A program made the translations under genes and the position numbers. This document shows positions 1-6,766 of a DNA stretch of 9,481 nt, in pieces. Position 1 is the stretch's first letter; each line of letters begins with the position of its first letter. The notes below the pieces were generated by a model, which had not been told where the DNA came from, did not search any database, and saw nothing but the letters and a program-made list of their open reading frames with translations. The stretch is from Flavobacteriales bacterium UBA1958 (GTDB lineage Bacteria; Bacteroidota; Bacteroidia; Flavobacteriales_D; Sanyastnellaceae), in the NCBI GenBank assembly GCA_002336675.1, contig DDEI01000039.1:1-9481 (forward strand), given 5' to 3'.

Positions 1-225
1 CATGAACCATCATCGCATAAAGCTGTTGAATCGTAGTTACAAGCAATAGGCGAAGTACATCCATCAGGTTCGTTACATGAGCCATCATCACATAGAGCTG
101 TTGAATCGTAGTTACAAGCACTAGACGAAGTACAGCCGTCTGGAAGGTTGCATGAACCGTCATCATCGGTAGCTATCGCATCATAATTACAAGCTAATGA
201 ATTGGTACACCCCAATACCACATCA
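1..225 (-). repeat. 75-bp tandem repeats encoding 25-residue Cys/Asp units
   Basis: Three units with an exact 75-bp period lie at 1-75, 76-150 and 151-225, each beginning catga on the plus strand. By eye, units 1-75 and 76-150 match at about 63 of 75 positions; the 151-225 unit is more diverged. On the coding (minus) strand each unit encodes 25 residues of the type GCTS..ACNYDSTALCDDGSC. The array probably continues past the left edge, because the sequence is still in phase at base 1. Confidence 0.9.
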
Positions 226-1430
226 GGGAAAGAGATAGATTCGTACTCTATATAACTCTCTCCGTTTTGCGCTCTGTATTGAAGTGCAGCTTGGAAAGTA
301 GTAATTCCATCGGTAGTAAACTGGCCTAAGAGCACCCTTCCACCGTCATCAGGAAAAGAGGAAGGCTCAGAGCCTGGTATTACAAACCATGCGCCTCCCA
401 CCACATCATTTATAACAAGTCCTCCTCCTGCTTCGAAAGATGAAAAGTCTGCACCAAGCACATTTAAAGAATTAGGCTGACTTTCTGTTCCGATGGTCAC
501 CCAGGAATCATATTCCAAATCAGGAACAAATTGAAAAATTCCTGGATTGATATCTGCACTAGTTGGCCCTCCTTCTTGATTTTGATAAAAAGTTCCAGTT
601 GTAGAAATTATTAAAGGATTTACATCTTGTCCATAGACATTAATTAATTGATCCAGAGGATTCGTGAAATTGGCATAAACTCTATAGGTATCAAAACCAA
701 CTATAGCATCATTAGCCACTAATTCGAACGACAAACCATTATATGAAGCAGCTGGATAAGTACAAGAACCATCATCATCTGTAGCGTTTAAATCATAATT
801 ATCTGCGTTAGCATCTGTACATCCCGGAAGGGAAAATGGCTGACTTAAAGTTTGATTCAAAGATATATTATCACCATTAGACGCATCTCTCCATTGCAAG
901 TTTAACTGAATATCTAAATCTCCATTTGTAGTAATTTGAGCTAAAAGGACTCTTCCATTAGTCGCGTAAGCCTCTGGAAAGGAACCAGGAAGAACAAACC
1001 AAGCACCTCCTACAAGATCATCTATAACCAAGTCTCCTCCCAATTCGAAAGCATCTGTATTGAGACCTAAAGCTAGCAGCCCTTGAGTTGTTGTCATGTC
1101 TGTGGCACCTATTGTTAACCAAGAATCGTATTCCAAAGCAGGAACAAATTGAAAAAATTCTGGATTAATATTCGAAGACAATCCTCCACCCTCAGCACTC
1201 TGATATATATCACCAGTACTCGAAATAAATAAAGGATTTTCACCTATACCGAAAACTTGGATTAATTGGTCTCCAGCATCATCGAAATCCGCATATATTC
1301 TGTAAGTTGTGTAGCCCGGGATTGCGTTTACCGCTTGAACTTCTGAAGAAATTCCGGTTAAGGCGGCATTGGATTGAACTGCTAAAATTAGCATTATAGC
1401 TAGTGCGGCTAGCGCGAATTTGAAATTCAT
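1..1430 (-). CDS. Large secreted modular protein with Cys/Asp-rich GCT-NYD-DDGSC repeats (partial, C-terminus outside window)
   Basis: An open frame of 476 codons starts at ATG 1430-1428 and leaves the window at base 1 without a stop. Residues 1-23 look like a Sec signal peptide (MNFKF, then a hydrophobic stretch ending SNA). The mature part begins with two related modules of about 204 residues (about 25-228 and 229-431). Each has a matching core: YRIYADFDD / YRVYANFTN, FQFVPALEYDSWLTIG / FQFVPDLEYDSWVTIG and VGGAWFVLPGS / VGGAWFVIPGS. Each core ends in a Cys/Asp unit (GCT...NYD...DDDGSC) at residues 203 and 407; further units follow at 432 and 457. Such repeats are common in long secreted Bacteroidota proteins, often with a T9SS sorting tail, which would lie beyond the edge here. 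The Asp clusters may bind calcium and the Cys pairs may form disulfides (inference). A consensus promoter lies just upstream. A role in adhesion or as cell-surface material is plausible, but I cannot assign a function. Confidence 0.85.
   Translation of the reverse strand, partial: MNFKFALAALAIMLILAVQSNAALTGISSEVQAVNAIPGYTTYRIYADFDDAGDQLIQVFGIGENPLFISSTGDIYQSAEGGGLSSNINPEFFQFVPALEYDSWLTIGATDMTTTQGLLALGLNTDAFELGGDLVIDDLVGGAWFVLPGSFPEAYATNGRVLLAQITTNGDLDIQLNLQWRDASNGDNISLNQTLSQPFSLPGCTDANADNYDLNATDDDGSCTYPAASYNGLSFELVANDAIVGFDTYRVYANFTNPLDQLINVYGQDVNPLIISTTGTFYQNQEGGPTSADINPGIFQFVPDLEYDSWVTIGTESQPNSLNVLGADFSSFEAGGGLVINDVVGGAWFVIPGSEPSSFPDDGGRVLLGQFTTDGITTFQAALQYRAQNGESYIEYESISFPDVVLGCTNSLACNYDAIATDDDGSCNLPDGCTSSSACNYDSTALCDDGSCNEPDGCTSPIACNYDSTALCDDGS
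138..1358 (-). repeat. Tandem duplication of a ~204-residue protein module (two copies)
   Basis: Copy A is encoded by about 747-1358 and copy B by about 138-746, in the same frame with no spacer. Equivalent positions are offset by 204 residues: the GC of the terminal Cys/Asp unit is at 203-204 in A and 407-408 in B. The cores share long similar stretches (EYDSW, VGGAWFV, GRVLL). The copies have diverged at many positions, so this is an old in-frame duplication and not a recent or assembly-derived one. Confidence 0.85.
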
Positions 1431-1470
1431 TATTTACTGAATTTTGGTGAAGGGGATTAGGTATGTATCT

Positions 1471-1501
1471 CAAATATACACCAAACAAAAGTTAAATCAA
1501 A
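1471..1501 (-). promoter_or_regulatory. Bacteroidota-type promoter for the modular surface protein
   Basis: On the minus strand TTTG (1501-1498) is followed after exactly 19 nt by TATATTTG (1478-1471). Both match the Bacteroidota housekeeping sigma consensus (-33 TTTG, -7 TAnnTTTG) without mismatch. Transcription would start near 1465, giving a leader of about 35 nt before the ATG at 1430. The site lies in the 85-bp gap after pgi, so the surface protein is probably transcribed independently of the fba-pgi operon. Confidence 0.8.
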
Positions 1502-1515
1502 ACCGCCCACAATAC

Positions 1516-3138
1516 TCACAAAGAAGTTATTTTATATCTCTGAATTAGGGCGCATGTGCTAGAGTCATGATTACCCGAATTCGTGTTAGAATTTATTTCA
1601 CTAAGAATTTCACCCGCCAAAACCTTACCCAATTCCACGCCCCATTGATCAAAGCTAAACACATTCCAAACAATTCCCTGTACAAATATTTTATGCTCAT
1701 AAGTCGCAATTAATTTACCTAAACTGAACGGGGTAAGCTTATCTAAAACAATAGAATTAGAAGGTCTATTGCCTTCAAAAACTTTAAACACAGAATTTGA
1801 CGAAGAATCTAACTGCTCTACCTCTGATAGCGTTCTACCCTTCATTAAGGCTTTTGATTGAGCTATGAAATTACTAAACAGCTTGTCTTGATGATCAGAA
1901 AGCTTGTTTTGGGGCTCAATTACACCTATGAAATCACATGGAATTAGTTTCGTTCCTTGGTGAATGAGCTGATAAAAGGCGTGCTGACCATTGGTACCTG
2001 GCTCTCCCCAAATTATAGGCCCAGTTTGATACGTCACTGGCTTTCCGTTTTTATCCACTGATTTCCCACTACTCTCCATATCACTCTGCTGGAGGTAGGC
2101 AGGAAACCTATGTAAATACTGATTATACGGCAACACCGCATGAGAGTCGGCTTTAAAAAAATTATTGTACCACACGCCTAACAGGGCCATAATGACTGGA
2201 ATATTCTGAGATAATTCAGCAGTTCTAAAGTGCTCATCCATTTCATGAGCTCCTTGAAGAAGTTTCTCGAAGTTTTCATACCCTAAATGAAGGGAAACAC
2301 TCAGTCCAACCGCACTCCACAATGAGTACCTTCCTCCTACCCAATCCCAAAAAAGAAACTGGTTCTCAGGATTTATTCCGAATTTTTTTACGGCTTCAGC
2401 ATTAGTGCTAACCGCTACAAAATGGTTCGATATTGCTTTTTCACTCCCTAATTTTTCTAGCAGCCATGATTTAGCGCTAGAAGCATTGGTCATCGTTTCC
2501 TGAGTAGTAAAAGTCTTTGAGACTATTATGAACAAAGTAGTTTCAGCATCACACTTCTTGAGAACCTCATCTAAATGGGCCCCATCTACGTTAGATACAT
2601 AAGATATGTCTGGACCGCATTGATAAGCTTTTAGCGCTTCGCTGACCATAACAGGACCTAAATCACTACCTCCTATTCCAATATTTACTATTCTTTCTAT
2701 TCTTTTTCCAGTGAACCCTTTAGATTTCCCCGTAATAACGGACTCAGAAAAACTCTTCATCTTCAATAGCTCAGTTTTTATCCCAGGCTTTATAGATTCA
2801 CCATCTACTTTGGTGTCTTTTTCAGAAAAATCTCTAAGTGCTGTATGAAGAACAGCTCTGTTTTCGGTGATATTAATTTTCTCACCATTAAACATAGCGT
2901 GAATAGCCTCACTAACGCCCGTTTCTCCGGCTAAATCACATAATAAATCAAAAGTCTTATCTGTTATGCGATTTTTCGAAAAATCGAACAGCAAACCTTT
3001 ATGGTCTATAGAAAATTTCTGAAACCTCTTGTCATCCTCTTCAAACATTGAGCTCATATGAAGATCATTCACCTCTTCGTAATGAGTAACTAGCGCTTTC
3101 CAACTGGCCAAGTCTATTAAACTGAACTCCTTCAACAT
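1516..3138 (-). CDS. pgi: Glucose-6-phosphate isomerase
   Basis: Cytoplasmic enzyme that interconverts glucose 6-phosphate and fructose 6-phosphate in glycolysis and gluconeogenesis. The 540 residues are close to the usual length of about 545-550 for the long bacterial form, and the protein appears complete. Visible family signatures are the sugar-phosphate-binding GIGGSDLGP (154-162) and SKTFTTQET (207-215), DWVGGRYSLWSAVG (265-278), the catalytic Glu355 in DMESSGKS, His386 in NGQHAF, and GVELGK with catalytic Lys505. The C-terminus ends with DSST.ALI.RYK, as in other members. It is the second gene of a pair: its start lies 10 bp after the fba stop, so the two are very probably co-transcribed. 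No Shine-Dalgarno site is seen before the ATG, as is usual in this phylum. Confidence 0.97.
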   Translation of the reverse strand: MLKEFSLIDLASWKALVTHYEEVNDLHMSSMFEEDDKRFQKFSIDHKGLLFDFSKNRITDKTFDLLCDLAGETGVSEAIHAMFNGEKINITENRAVLHTALRDFSEKDTKVDGESIKPGIKTELLKMKSFSESVITGKSKGFTGKRIERIVNIGIGGSDLGPVMVSEALKAYQCGPDISYVSNVDGAHLDEVLKKCDAETTLFIIVSKTFTTQETMTNASSAKSWLLEKLGSEKAISNHFVAVSTNAEAVKKFGINPENQFLFWDWVGGRYSLWSAVGLSVSLHLGYENFEKLLQGAHEMDEHFRTAELSQNIPVIMALLGVWYNNFFKADSHAVLPYNQYLHRFPAYLQQSDMESSGKSVDKNGKPVTYQTGPIIWGEPGTNGQHAFYQLIHQGTKLIPCDFIGVIEPQNKLSDHQDKLFSNFIAQSKALMKGRTLSEVEQLDSSSNSVFKVFEGNRPSNSIVLDKLTPFSLGKLIATYEHKIFVQGIVWNVFSFDQWGVELGKVLAGEILSEINSNTNSGNHDSSTCALIQRYKITSL

Positions 3139-3148
3139 GTTTTTCTAA

Positions 3149-4219
3149 TTAGGCGTTTCTATTAATGCAGTTTAAATCTTCAAACGCCTGTTTTAATCGA
3201 GTAACGAAAGCATCTTCGCCTTTTCTTAACCAGACTCGTGGATCGTAATATTTTTTGTTTGGCTTCTCAGCTCCCTCTGGATTTCCTATCTGAGTTTTTA
3301 AATAGTCAGCTTTTTCCTTCATATAATCTCTAACGCCTGATAAATAAGCCCATTGCATGTCTGTATCTATATTCATCTTTACAGCTCCATACTCTATAGC
3401 TTCTCTTATTTGAGTTTGAGGAGAACCACTCCCCCCATGGAATACAAAATTTATAGGGTTTTCAGCCGTATTAAACTTCTCTTGAACATAGGATTGAGAA
3501 TTTTTCAGAATTATTGGAGTCAACTCTACATTACCTGGCTTATAAACGCCGTGCACATTACCAAAAGCAGCCGCTATGGTGAAGTTTGGACTCACCTTAC
3601 TTAACTCCTCGTAGGCATAAGCCACTTCCTCTGGCTGTGTGTATAATTTTGAACTATCCACATCAGTATTGTCTACACCATCTTCCTCACCGCCTGTTAC
3701 GCCTAATTCGATTTCTAAAATCATATCTAAAGGCGCCATCACCTTGAGATACTTCACACAAGTTTCTATATTTTCCTCTAGCGACTCCTCACTCAAATCT
3801 AACATATGACTTGTGTATAGAGGTCTCTTATTTTGAGAATGGAATTTTTTACCATGTTCTAATAAACCGTCTACCCAAGGTAAAATTTTCTTAGAACAGT
3901 GATCCGTATGTAGGATTACAGGAACTTCATAAGCCTTTGCCATATGATGAATGTGATAAGCCCCGGAAAGACCACCTAGGACCGCTGAGTTTTGTGATTC
4001 ATTAGATAATCCTTTGCCTGCGAAAAAGGATGCTCCTCCATTCGAATATTGAACAATAACCGGAGAATTTAGCTCTCTAGCTGTTTCTAAAACCGCATTA
4101 GCTGAATTAGTCCCGATAACGTTTACCGCAGGAAGCGCATAATTATTATCATTGGCATGTTTTAATAGGTCCATGGCCTCTTGGCCAAATAACACTCCTG
4201 GTGTAAATAGTTTACTCAT
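3149..4219 (-). CDS. fbaA: Class II fructose-bisphosphate aldolase
   Basis: Zinc-dependent cytoplasmic enzyme that cleaves fructose 1,6-bisphosphate to glyceraldehyde 3-phosphate and dihydroxyacetone phosphate. The 356 residues fit the class IIA (E. coli FbaA, 359 residues) group and align at a constant offset of three. Asp106 and His107 in HTDHC are the catalytic acid and a zinc ligand. Glu171, His223 (NVHGVYKPGN) and His261 (HGGSGSP) are further metal-site residues. Glu179 in GGEEDGVDN is the class IIA catalytic glutamate. NIDTD (283-287) binds substrate. The gene opens the fba-pgi operon, which supplies two steps of hexose-phosphate metabolism that work in both directions. A perfect -7 element lies about 30 bp upstream of the ATG. 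Confidence 0.97.
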   Translation of the reverse strand: MSKLFTPGVLFGQEAMDLLKHANDNNYALPAVNVIGTNSANAVLETARELNSPVIVQYSNGGASFFAGKGLSNESQNSAVLGGLSGAYHIHHMAKAYEVPVILHTDHCSKKILPWVDGLLEHGKKFHSQNKRPLYTSHMLDLSEESLEENIETCVKYLKVMAPLDMILEIELGVTGGEEDGVDNTDVDSSKLYTQPEEVAYAYEELSKVSPNFTIAAAFGNVHGVYKPGNVELTPIILKNSQSYVQEKFNTAENPINFVFHGGSGSPQTQIREAIEYGAVKMNIDTDMQWAYLSGVRDYMKEKADYLKTQIGNPEGAEKPNKKYYDPRVWLRKGEDAFVTRLKQAFEDLNCINRNA

Positions 4220-4247
4220 CTTTAGTTGTATAATTTATATTGCGGTG

Positions 4248-4255
4248 CAAAACTA
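4248..4255 (-). promoter_or_regulatory. -7 promoter element for fba-pgi
   Basis: The minus strand reads TAGTTTTG (4255-4248), a full match to the Bacteroidota -7 consensus TAnnTTTG. Transcription would begin near 4241, leaving a leader of about 20 nt before the fba ATG at 4219. No good -33 TTTG is found at the expected 19-nt distance, so the call rests on the -7 element and its position in the 81-bp gap after the lipoprotein gene. Confidence 0.5.
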
Positions 4256-4300
4256 AACCCTTCCCTTTTTAAACTTATTATGATTTAATTAGTTATAAAC

Positions 4301-4849
4301 TTAATCAAGGTTGTTTTGCTGTCTGAATTTTTCTATTAGCTCTTTTTCTGTTAAATCTAAATCTTTTAATCTAGCTCTAACTTGGCCAATGTGAATACTG
4401 TCACCATAATGCTCAAAGTAATGCTCATAGACCTGCTTGGCCTTACTTTTATCGCGTAATTGAAAATCGAAAATAAAACCCAATTGGAAAAGAGCATCAT
4501 CACTATATGGATGTTCCGTGTAATCATTATAAAAATTATCAAACACTTCTACTGCTTTATCCCAATCTCCTATTGACATAGCTAAGTCTCCAGCTTTAAG
4601 AAAATAATCTCCTGCTTCTTCATCTTTTCTAAACTTATTTCTATACTCTGAATATGCGCTAATTAACATAGATACAGTATAGGGATCTTTAGCACCTTTG
4701 ACAGCATGTATAGATTCTAAACTATCTATTGAACGCACCAATTCTTCTTTTTGAATTACATCAGCTCTTTTTCCCTGATTTTTTTTAGACTCATTACCGC
4801 AGCTGCTCATAAAAACAACTAGGAGTGTAAGATATATCATAACTCTCAT
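4301..4849 (-). CDS. TPR-like lipoprotein (tetratricopeptide repeat, BamD/YbgF-like)
   Basis: This 182-residue protein begins with a short hydrophobic signal ending in a lipobox-like VFMSSC, with Cys17 as the probable lipidated residue, so it is most likely anchored in the outer or inner membrane facing the periplasm. After a charged, flexible linker (about 18-35), residues about 78-150 form helical-hairpin repeats typical of TPR proteins: LKAGDLAMSIGDWDKAVEVF, then HPYSDDALFQLGFIFDF, then KSKAKQVYEHYFEHYG. This resembles the TPR parts of BamD and the TolA-binding protein YbgF, which act as scaffolds in envelope assembly, but the family match is general and no partner can be named. It follows def with only a 2-bp gap, so translation is probably coupled. 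An alternative start exists at M4 (ATG 4840-4838), which would shorten the signal; the M1 start leaves one Arg before the hydrophobic core and is preferred. Confidence 0.85.
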   Translation of the reverse strand: MRVMIYLTLLVVFMSSCGNESKKNQGKRADVIQKEELVRSIDSLESIHAVKGAKDPYTVSMLISAYSEYRNKFRKDEEAGDYFLKAGDLAMSIGDWDKAVEVFDNFYNDYTEHPYSDDALFQLGFIFDFQLRDKSKAKQVYEHYFEHYGDSIHIGQVRARLKDLDLTEKELIEKFRQQNNLD

Positions 4850-4851
4850 CT

Positions 4852-5430
4852 CTATTTTCTTCTGTTCTGTTTAGGAAATTTCATTTTATAATTTGCTTGC
4901 ACCTCTCCCTTAGAAATGTTGTTTAGCTTGCTTTGCAATAAAGTCTTTCGCTGACTACTTATTTTATCAGTAAACAGCGTACCCTCTATATGATCATATT
5001 CGTGCTGAACTACCCTAGCTGAAAAACCTGTTAATTCTTCCTCATAAAGTTCCCAGTTTTCATCAAAATATTCAATTTTAACATTTGGCTTTCTATAAAC
5101 CTCTTCACGAATATTAGGAATGCTCAAACACCCTTCTTCCATTCCCCATTCTTTTCCAGTTTCTTCATAAATCACTGGGTTTATAAAAACACGGATAAAC
5201 CCATCACATGAAGCGTCACCCTCCTCTCCTTCTGCGAAAGGGGAAGCGTCCACTATAAACAGTCTGACACTCTTTCCTATTTGAGGGGCAGCCAAACCGA
5301 CACCATTTGCATTATACATGGTTTTAAACATGTCTTTTATTAACTTCTGAAGGTTTGGGTAACCCTTTTCTATCTCTTCAGCCTTCTTTTTTAAAACTGG
5401 ATCTCCGTAAGCTACGATCGGTAAAATCAT
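4852..5430 (-). CDS. def: Peptide deformylase
   Basis: Metalloenzyme that removes the formyl group from the N-terminal methionine of new proteins. With the start at ATG 5430 the product is 192 residues and begins MILPIVAYGDPVL, the usual N-terminus of Bacteroidota deformylases. All three family motifs are intact: GVGLAAPQ (43-50), EGCLS with metal ligand Cys101, and QHEYDHIEG with ligands His143 and His147 and catalytic Glu144. The frame stays open upstream to another ATG at 5463, adding 11 residues (MLKKIFKEKYL). I reject that start because a -7 promoter element (5468-5461) overlaps it, so a transcript made from there would begin downstream of it. The tail is lysine/arginine-rich (FPKQNRRK). 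It is the first gene of a pair with the TPR lipoprotein and is divergent from the riboflavin gene. Confidence 0.96.
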   Translation of the reverse strand: MILPIVAYGDPVLKKKAEEIEKGYPNLQKLIKDMFKTMYNANGVGLAAPQIGKSVRLFIVDASPFAEGEEGDASCDGFIRVFINPVIYEETGKEWGMEEGCLSIPNIREEVYRKPNVKIEYFDENWELYEEELTGFSARVVQHEYDHIEGTLFTDKISSQRKTLLQSKLNNISKGEVQANYKMKFPKQNRRK

Positions 5431-5460
5431 TAGGTATTTCTCTTTGAATATTTTTTTAAG

Positions 5461-5468
5461 CAAAAATA
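5461..5468 (-). promoter_or_regulatory. -7 promoter element for def
   Basis: The minus strand reads TATTTTTG (5468-5461), matching TAnnTTTG fully. The predicted transcript start is near 5455, about 25 nt before the def ATG at 5430. No -33 TTTG is seen at normal spacing. The element lies in the short divergent region shared with the riboflavin gene. Confidence 0.5.
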
Positions 5469-5547
5469 GGACTTTACCTCAGCGGAATGTGACTTTTTAT
5501 GCATACAAAAGAACACAAAGACATTATCTTCGCATCAAATTTTTTAC

Positions 5548-6678
5548 ATGTCTCGAAAGTTAGATTCAATTCGTGATGCCATAGAGGACATCAAAGCAGG
5601 AAAGGTTATCATAGTAGTAGATGATGAGAGCAGAGAAAATGAGGGCGATTTTCTTATAGCGGCTGAAAAAACTACTCCTGAAATAGTTAATTTCATGGCC
5701 ACCCATGGAAGAGGATTAATCTGCGCACCTCTAATAGAGTCAAAATGTGACGAGCTAGGTTTGGGATTAATGGTAAATGATACTAACGCAGCATTTGAAA
5801 CCCCTTTTACAGTTTCTGTCGACCTCGTTTCACCAGAGACAACAACAGGTATTTCGGCAGCTGACAGGCACAAAACAATCATGGCACTTGTAGATCCTAA
5901 GTTAGACCCTAAAACTTTAGGGAAGCCAGGCCACATATTCCCTCTTAGAGCTAAGTCGGGCGGTGTATTAAGAAGAGCTGGTCATACTGAAGCCGCAATA
6001 GATTTTGCTAGATTAGCAGGGTTTAAACCCGCAGGAGTTATTGTTGAAATATGCAACGAAGATGGAAGCATGGCCCGTCTTCCTGATTTATTTAAAATCG
6101 CAGACCGATTTAAATTAAAGGTGGTTTCTATTGAAGACTTAATCGCTTACCGACTCGAAAATGAAAGTCTAATAGAAGAGGAATTAACTGTCAACCTGCC
6201 TACAATGTACGGTGAATTTAAACTACATGCTTTTCGGCAAACGACAAGTAACACAGAACATCTAGCCTTAGTAAAAGGAGAATGGAAAGATGGAGAAGAA
6301 ATACTGGTTAGAGTTCACTCGGGAAGTATGATTGGAGATATTTTTGGAAGCGATGTATACGGAAAAGGCCATCAGTTGCATTGCGCCATGAAAGCAATAG
6401 AAAAAGAAGGGAAAGGTGTCGTAGTATATATAAACACTCTAAGAAAGGGTAACGGAATGGTAGATGAATTAAAAGCCCTCGGAGATAAAGCAAATTCTGA
6501 AAACAGTTCCATCAAAAAACTTAACTCAAAGGATTTCGGAATAGGCGCACAAATATTAAGACATCTAAACATCTCTAAAATGAGATTATTGACCAACAAC
6601 CCGATCAAAAAAATAGCTGGGATAGAAGGATTCGGGCTAAGTGTAACAGAAACAGTTAAAATAAATTTAGACCTTTAG
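5548..6678 (+). CDS. ribB: 3,4-dihydroxy-2-butanone 4-phosphate synthase (RibBA-type, degenerate GTP cyclohydrolase II domain)
   Basis: The N-terminal half (about 1-205) converts ribulose 5-phosphate to formate and 3,4-dihydroxy-2-butanone 4-phosphate, a riboflavin precursor. Its motifs are intact: DDESRENEGDF (25-35) with the acidic metal and substrate residues, THGRGLICAPL (52-62), GISAADR (101-107), and RRAGHTEAAIDFARLAGF (142-159) with the active-site His. The C-terminal half (about 210-376) has the layout of GTP cyclohydrolase II but lacks its chemistry. The three zinc cysteines of E. coli RibA (Cys54, 65, 67) align with Ser260, Tyr271 and Lys273; the QEGR loop is replaced by TLRKGNG (298-304); and the DER catalytic segment becomes NSK just before DFGIGAQIL (329-337). 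The fold core RLLTNNP (346-352) remains. I infer that it supplies only the RibB activity and that a separate active ribA exists elsewhere. From memory, flavobacterial homologues share this altered C-terminal half. It is a single-gene unit that converges on rpmE. Confidence 0.95.
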   Translation: MSRKLDSIRDAIEDIKAGKVIIVVDDESRENEGDFLIAAEKTTPEIVNFMATHGRGLICAPLIESKCDELGLGLMVNDTNAAFETPFTVSVDLVSPETTTGISAADRHKTIMALVDPKLDPKTLGKPGHIFPLRAKSGGVLRRAGHTEAAIDFARLAGFKPAGVIVEICNEDGSMARLPDLFKIADRFKLKVVSIEDLIAYRLENESLIEEELTVNLPTMYGEFKLHAFRQTTSNTEHLALVKGEWKDGEEILVRVHSGSMIGDIFGSDVYGKGHQLHCAMKAIEKEGKGVVVYINTLRKGNGMVDELKALGDKANSENSSIKKLNSKDFGIGAQILRHLNISKMRLLTNNPIKKIAGIEGFGLSVTETVKINLDL

Positions 6679-6709
6679 AAAGAGAACAATTAGAAAATAA
6701 AGGAAACAA

Positions 6710-6741
6710 AAAGCCCTTTAACGTTAGCGTTAAAGGGCTTT
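6710..6741. terminator. Bidirectional intrinsic terminator between ribB and rpmE
   Basis: A perfect 14-bp inverted repeat (6710-6723 with 6728-6741, arm AAAGCCCTTTAACG) surrounds a four-base loop TTAG. On the plus strand it is followed by a T-run (6744-6749). On the minus strand the equivalent downstream bases are also T-rich (TTTTTGTTT). It sits in the 88-bp gap between the two convergent stop codons, so one hairpin can end both transcripts. Confidence 0.92.
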
Positions 6742-6766
6742 AATTTTTTATGCAGCTCGAACTTAT

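Noticed and set aside
1279..1488. 69-codon minus-strand frame overlapping the start of the surface protein
   Set aside because: It lies out of frame inside the better-supported gene starting at 1430 and crosses its promoter; the composition is not protein-like and there is no recognisable motif.
3353..3604. Plus-strand frame of 83 codons within the aldolase gene
   Set aside because: It is antisense to a strongly conserved part of fbaA and has no family features.
4271..4293. Direct repeat aaactta (4271-4277 and 4287-4293) upstream of fba as an operator
   Set aside because: Seven AT-rich bases repeated once are expected by chance in such sequence, and there is no inverted symmetry or known site match.
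5525..5532. TATCTTCG as a -7 element for ribB
   Set aside because: It has one mismatch and no -33 TTTG at the right distance, and the transcript start would be only a few bases before the ATG; too weak to call.
5464..5547. FMN riboswitch or other structured leader for the riboflavin gene
   Set aside because: The divergent gap is only 84 bp and AT-rich, with no RFN-type conserved segments and no room for the aptamer plus expression platform.
5544..5936. Minus-strand frame of 130 codons opposite the riboflavin gene
   Set aside because: It is antisense to the highly conserved DHBP synthase domain; it exists because of codon choice on the other strand.
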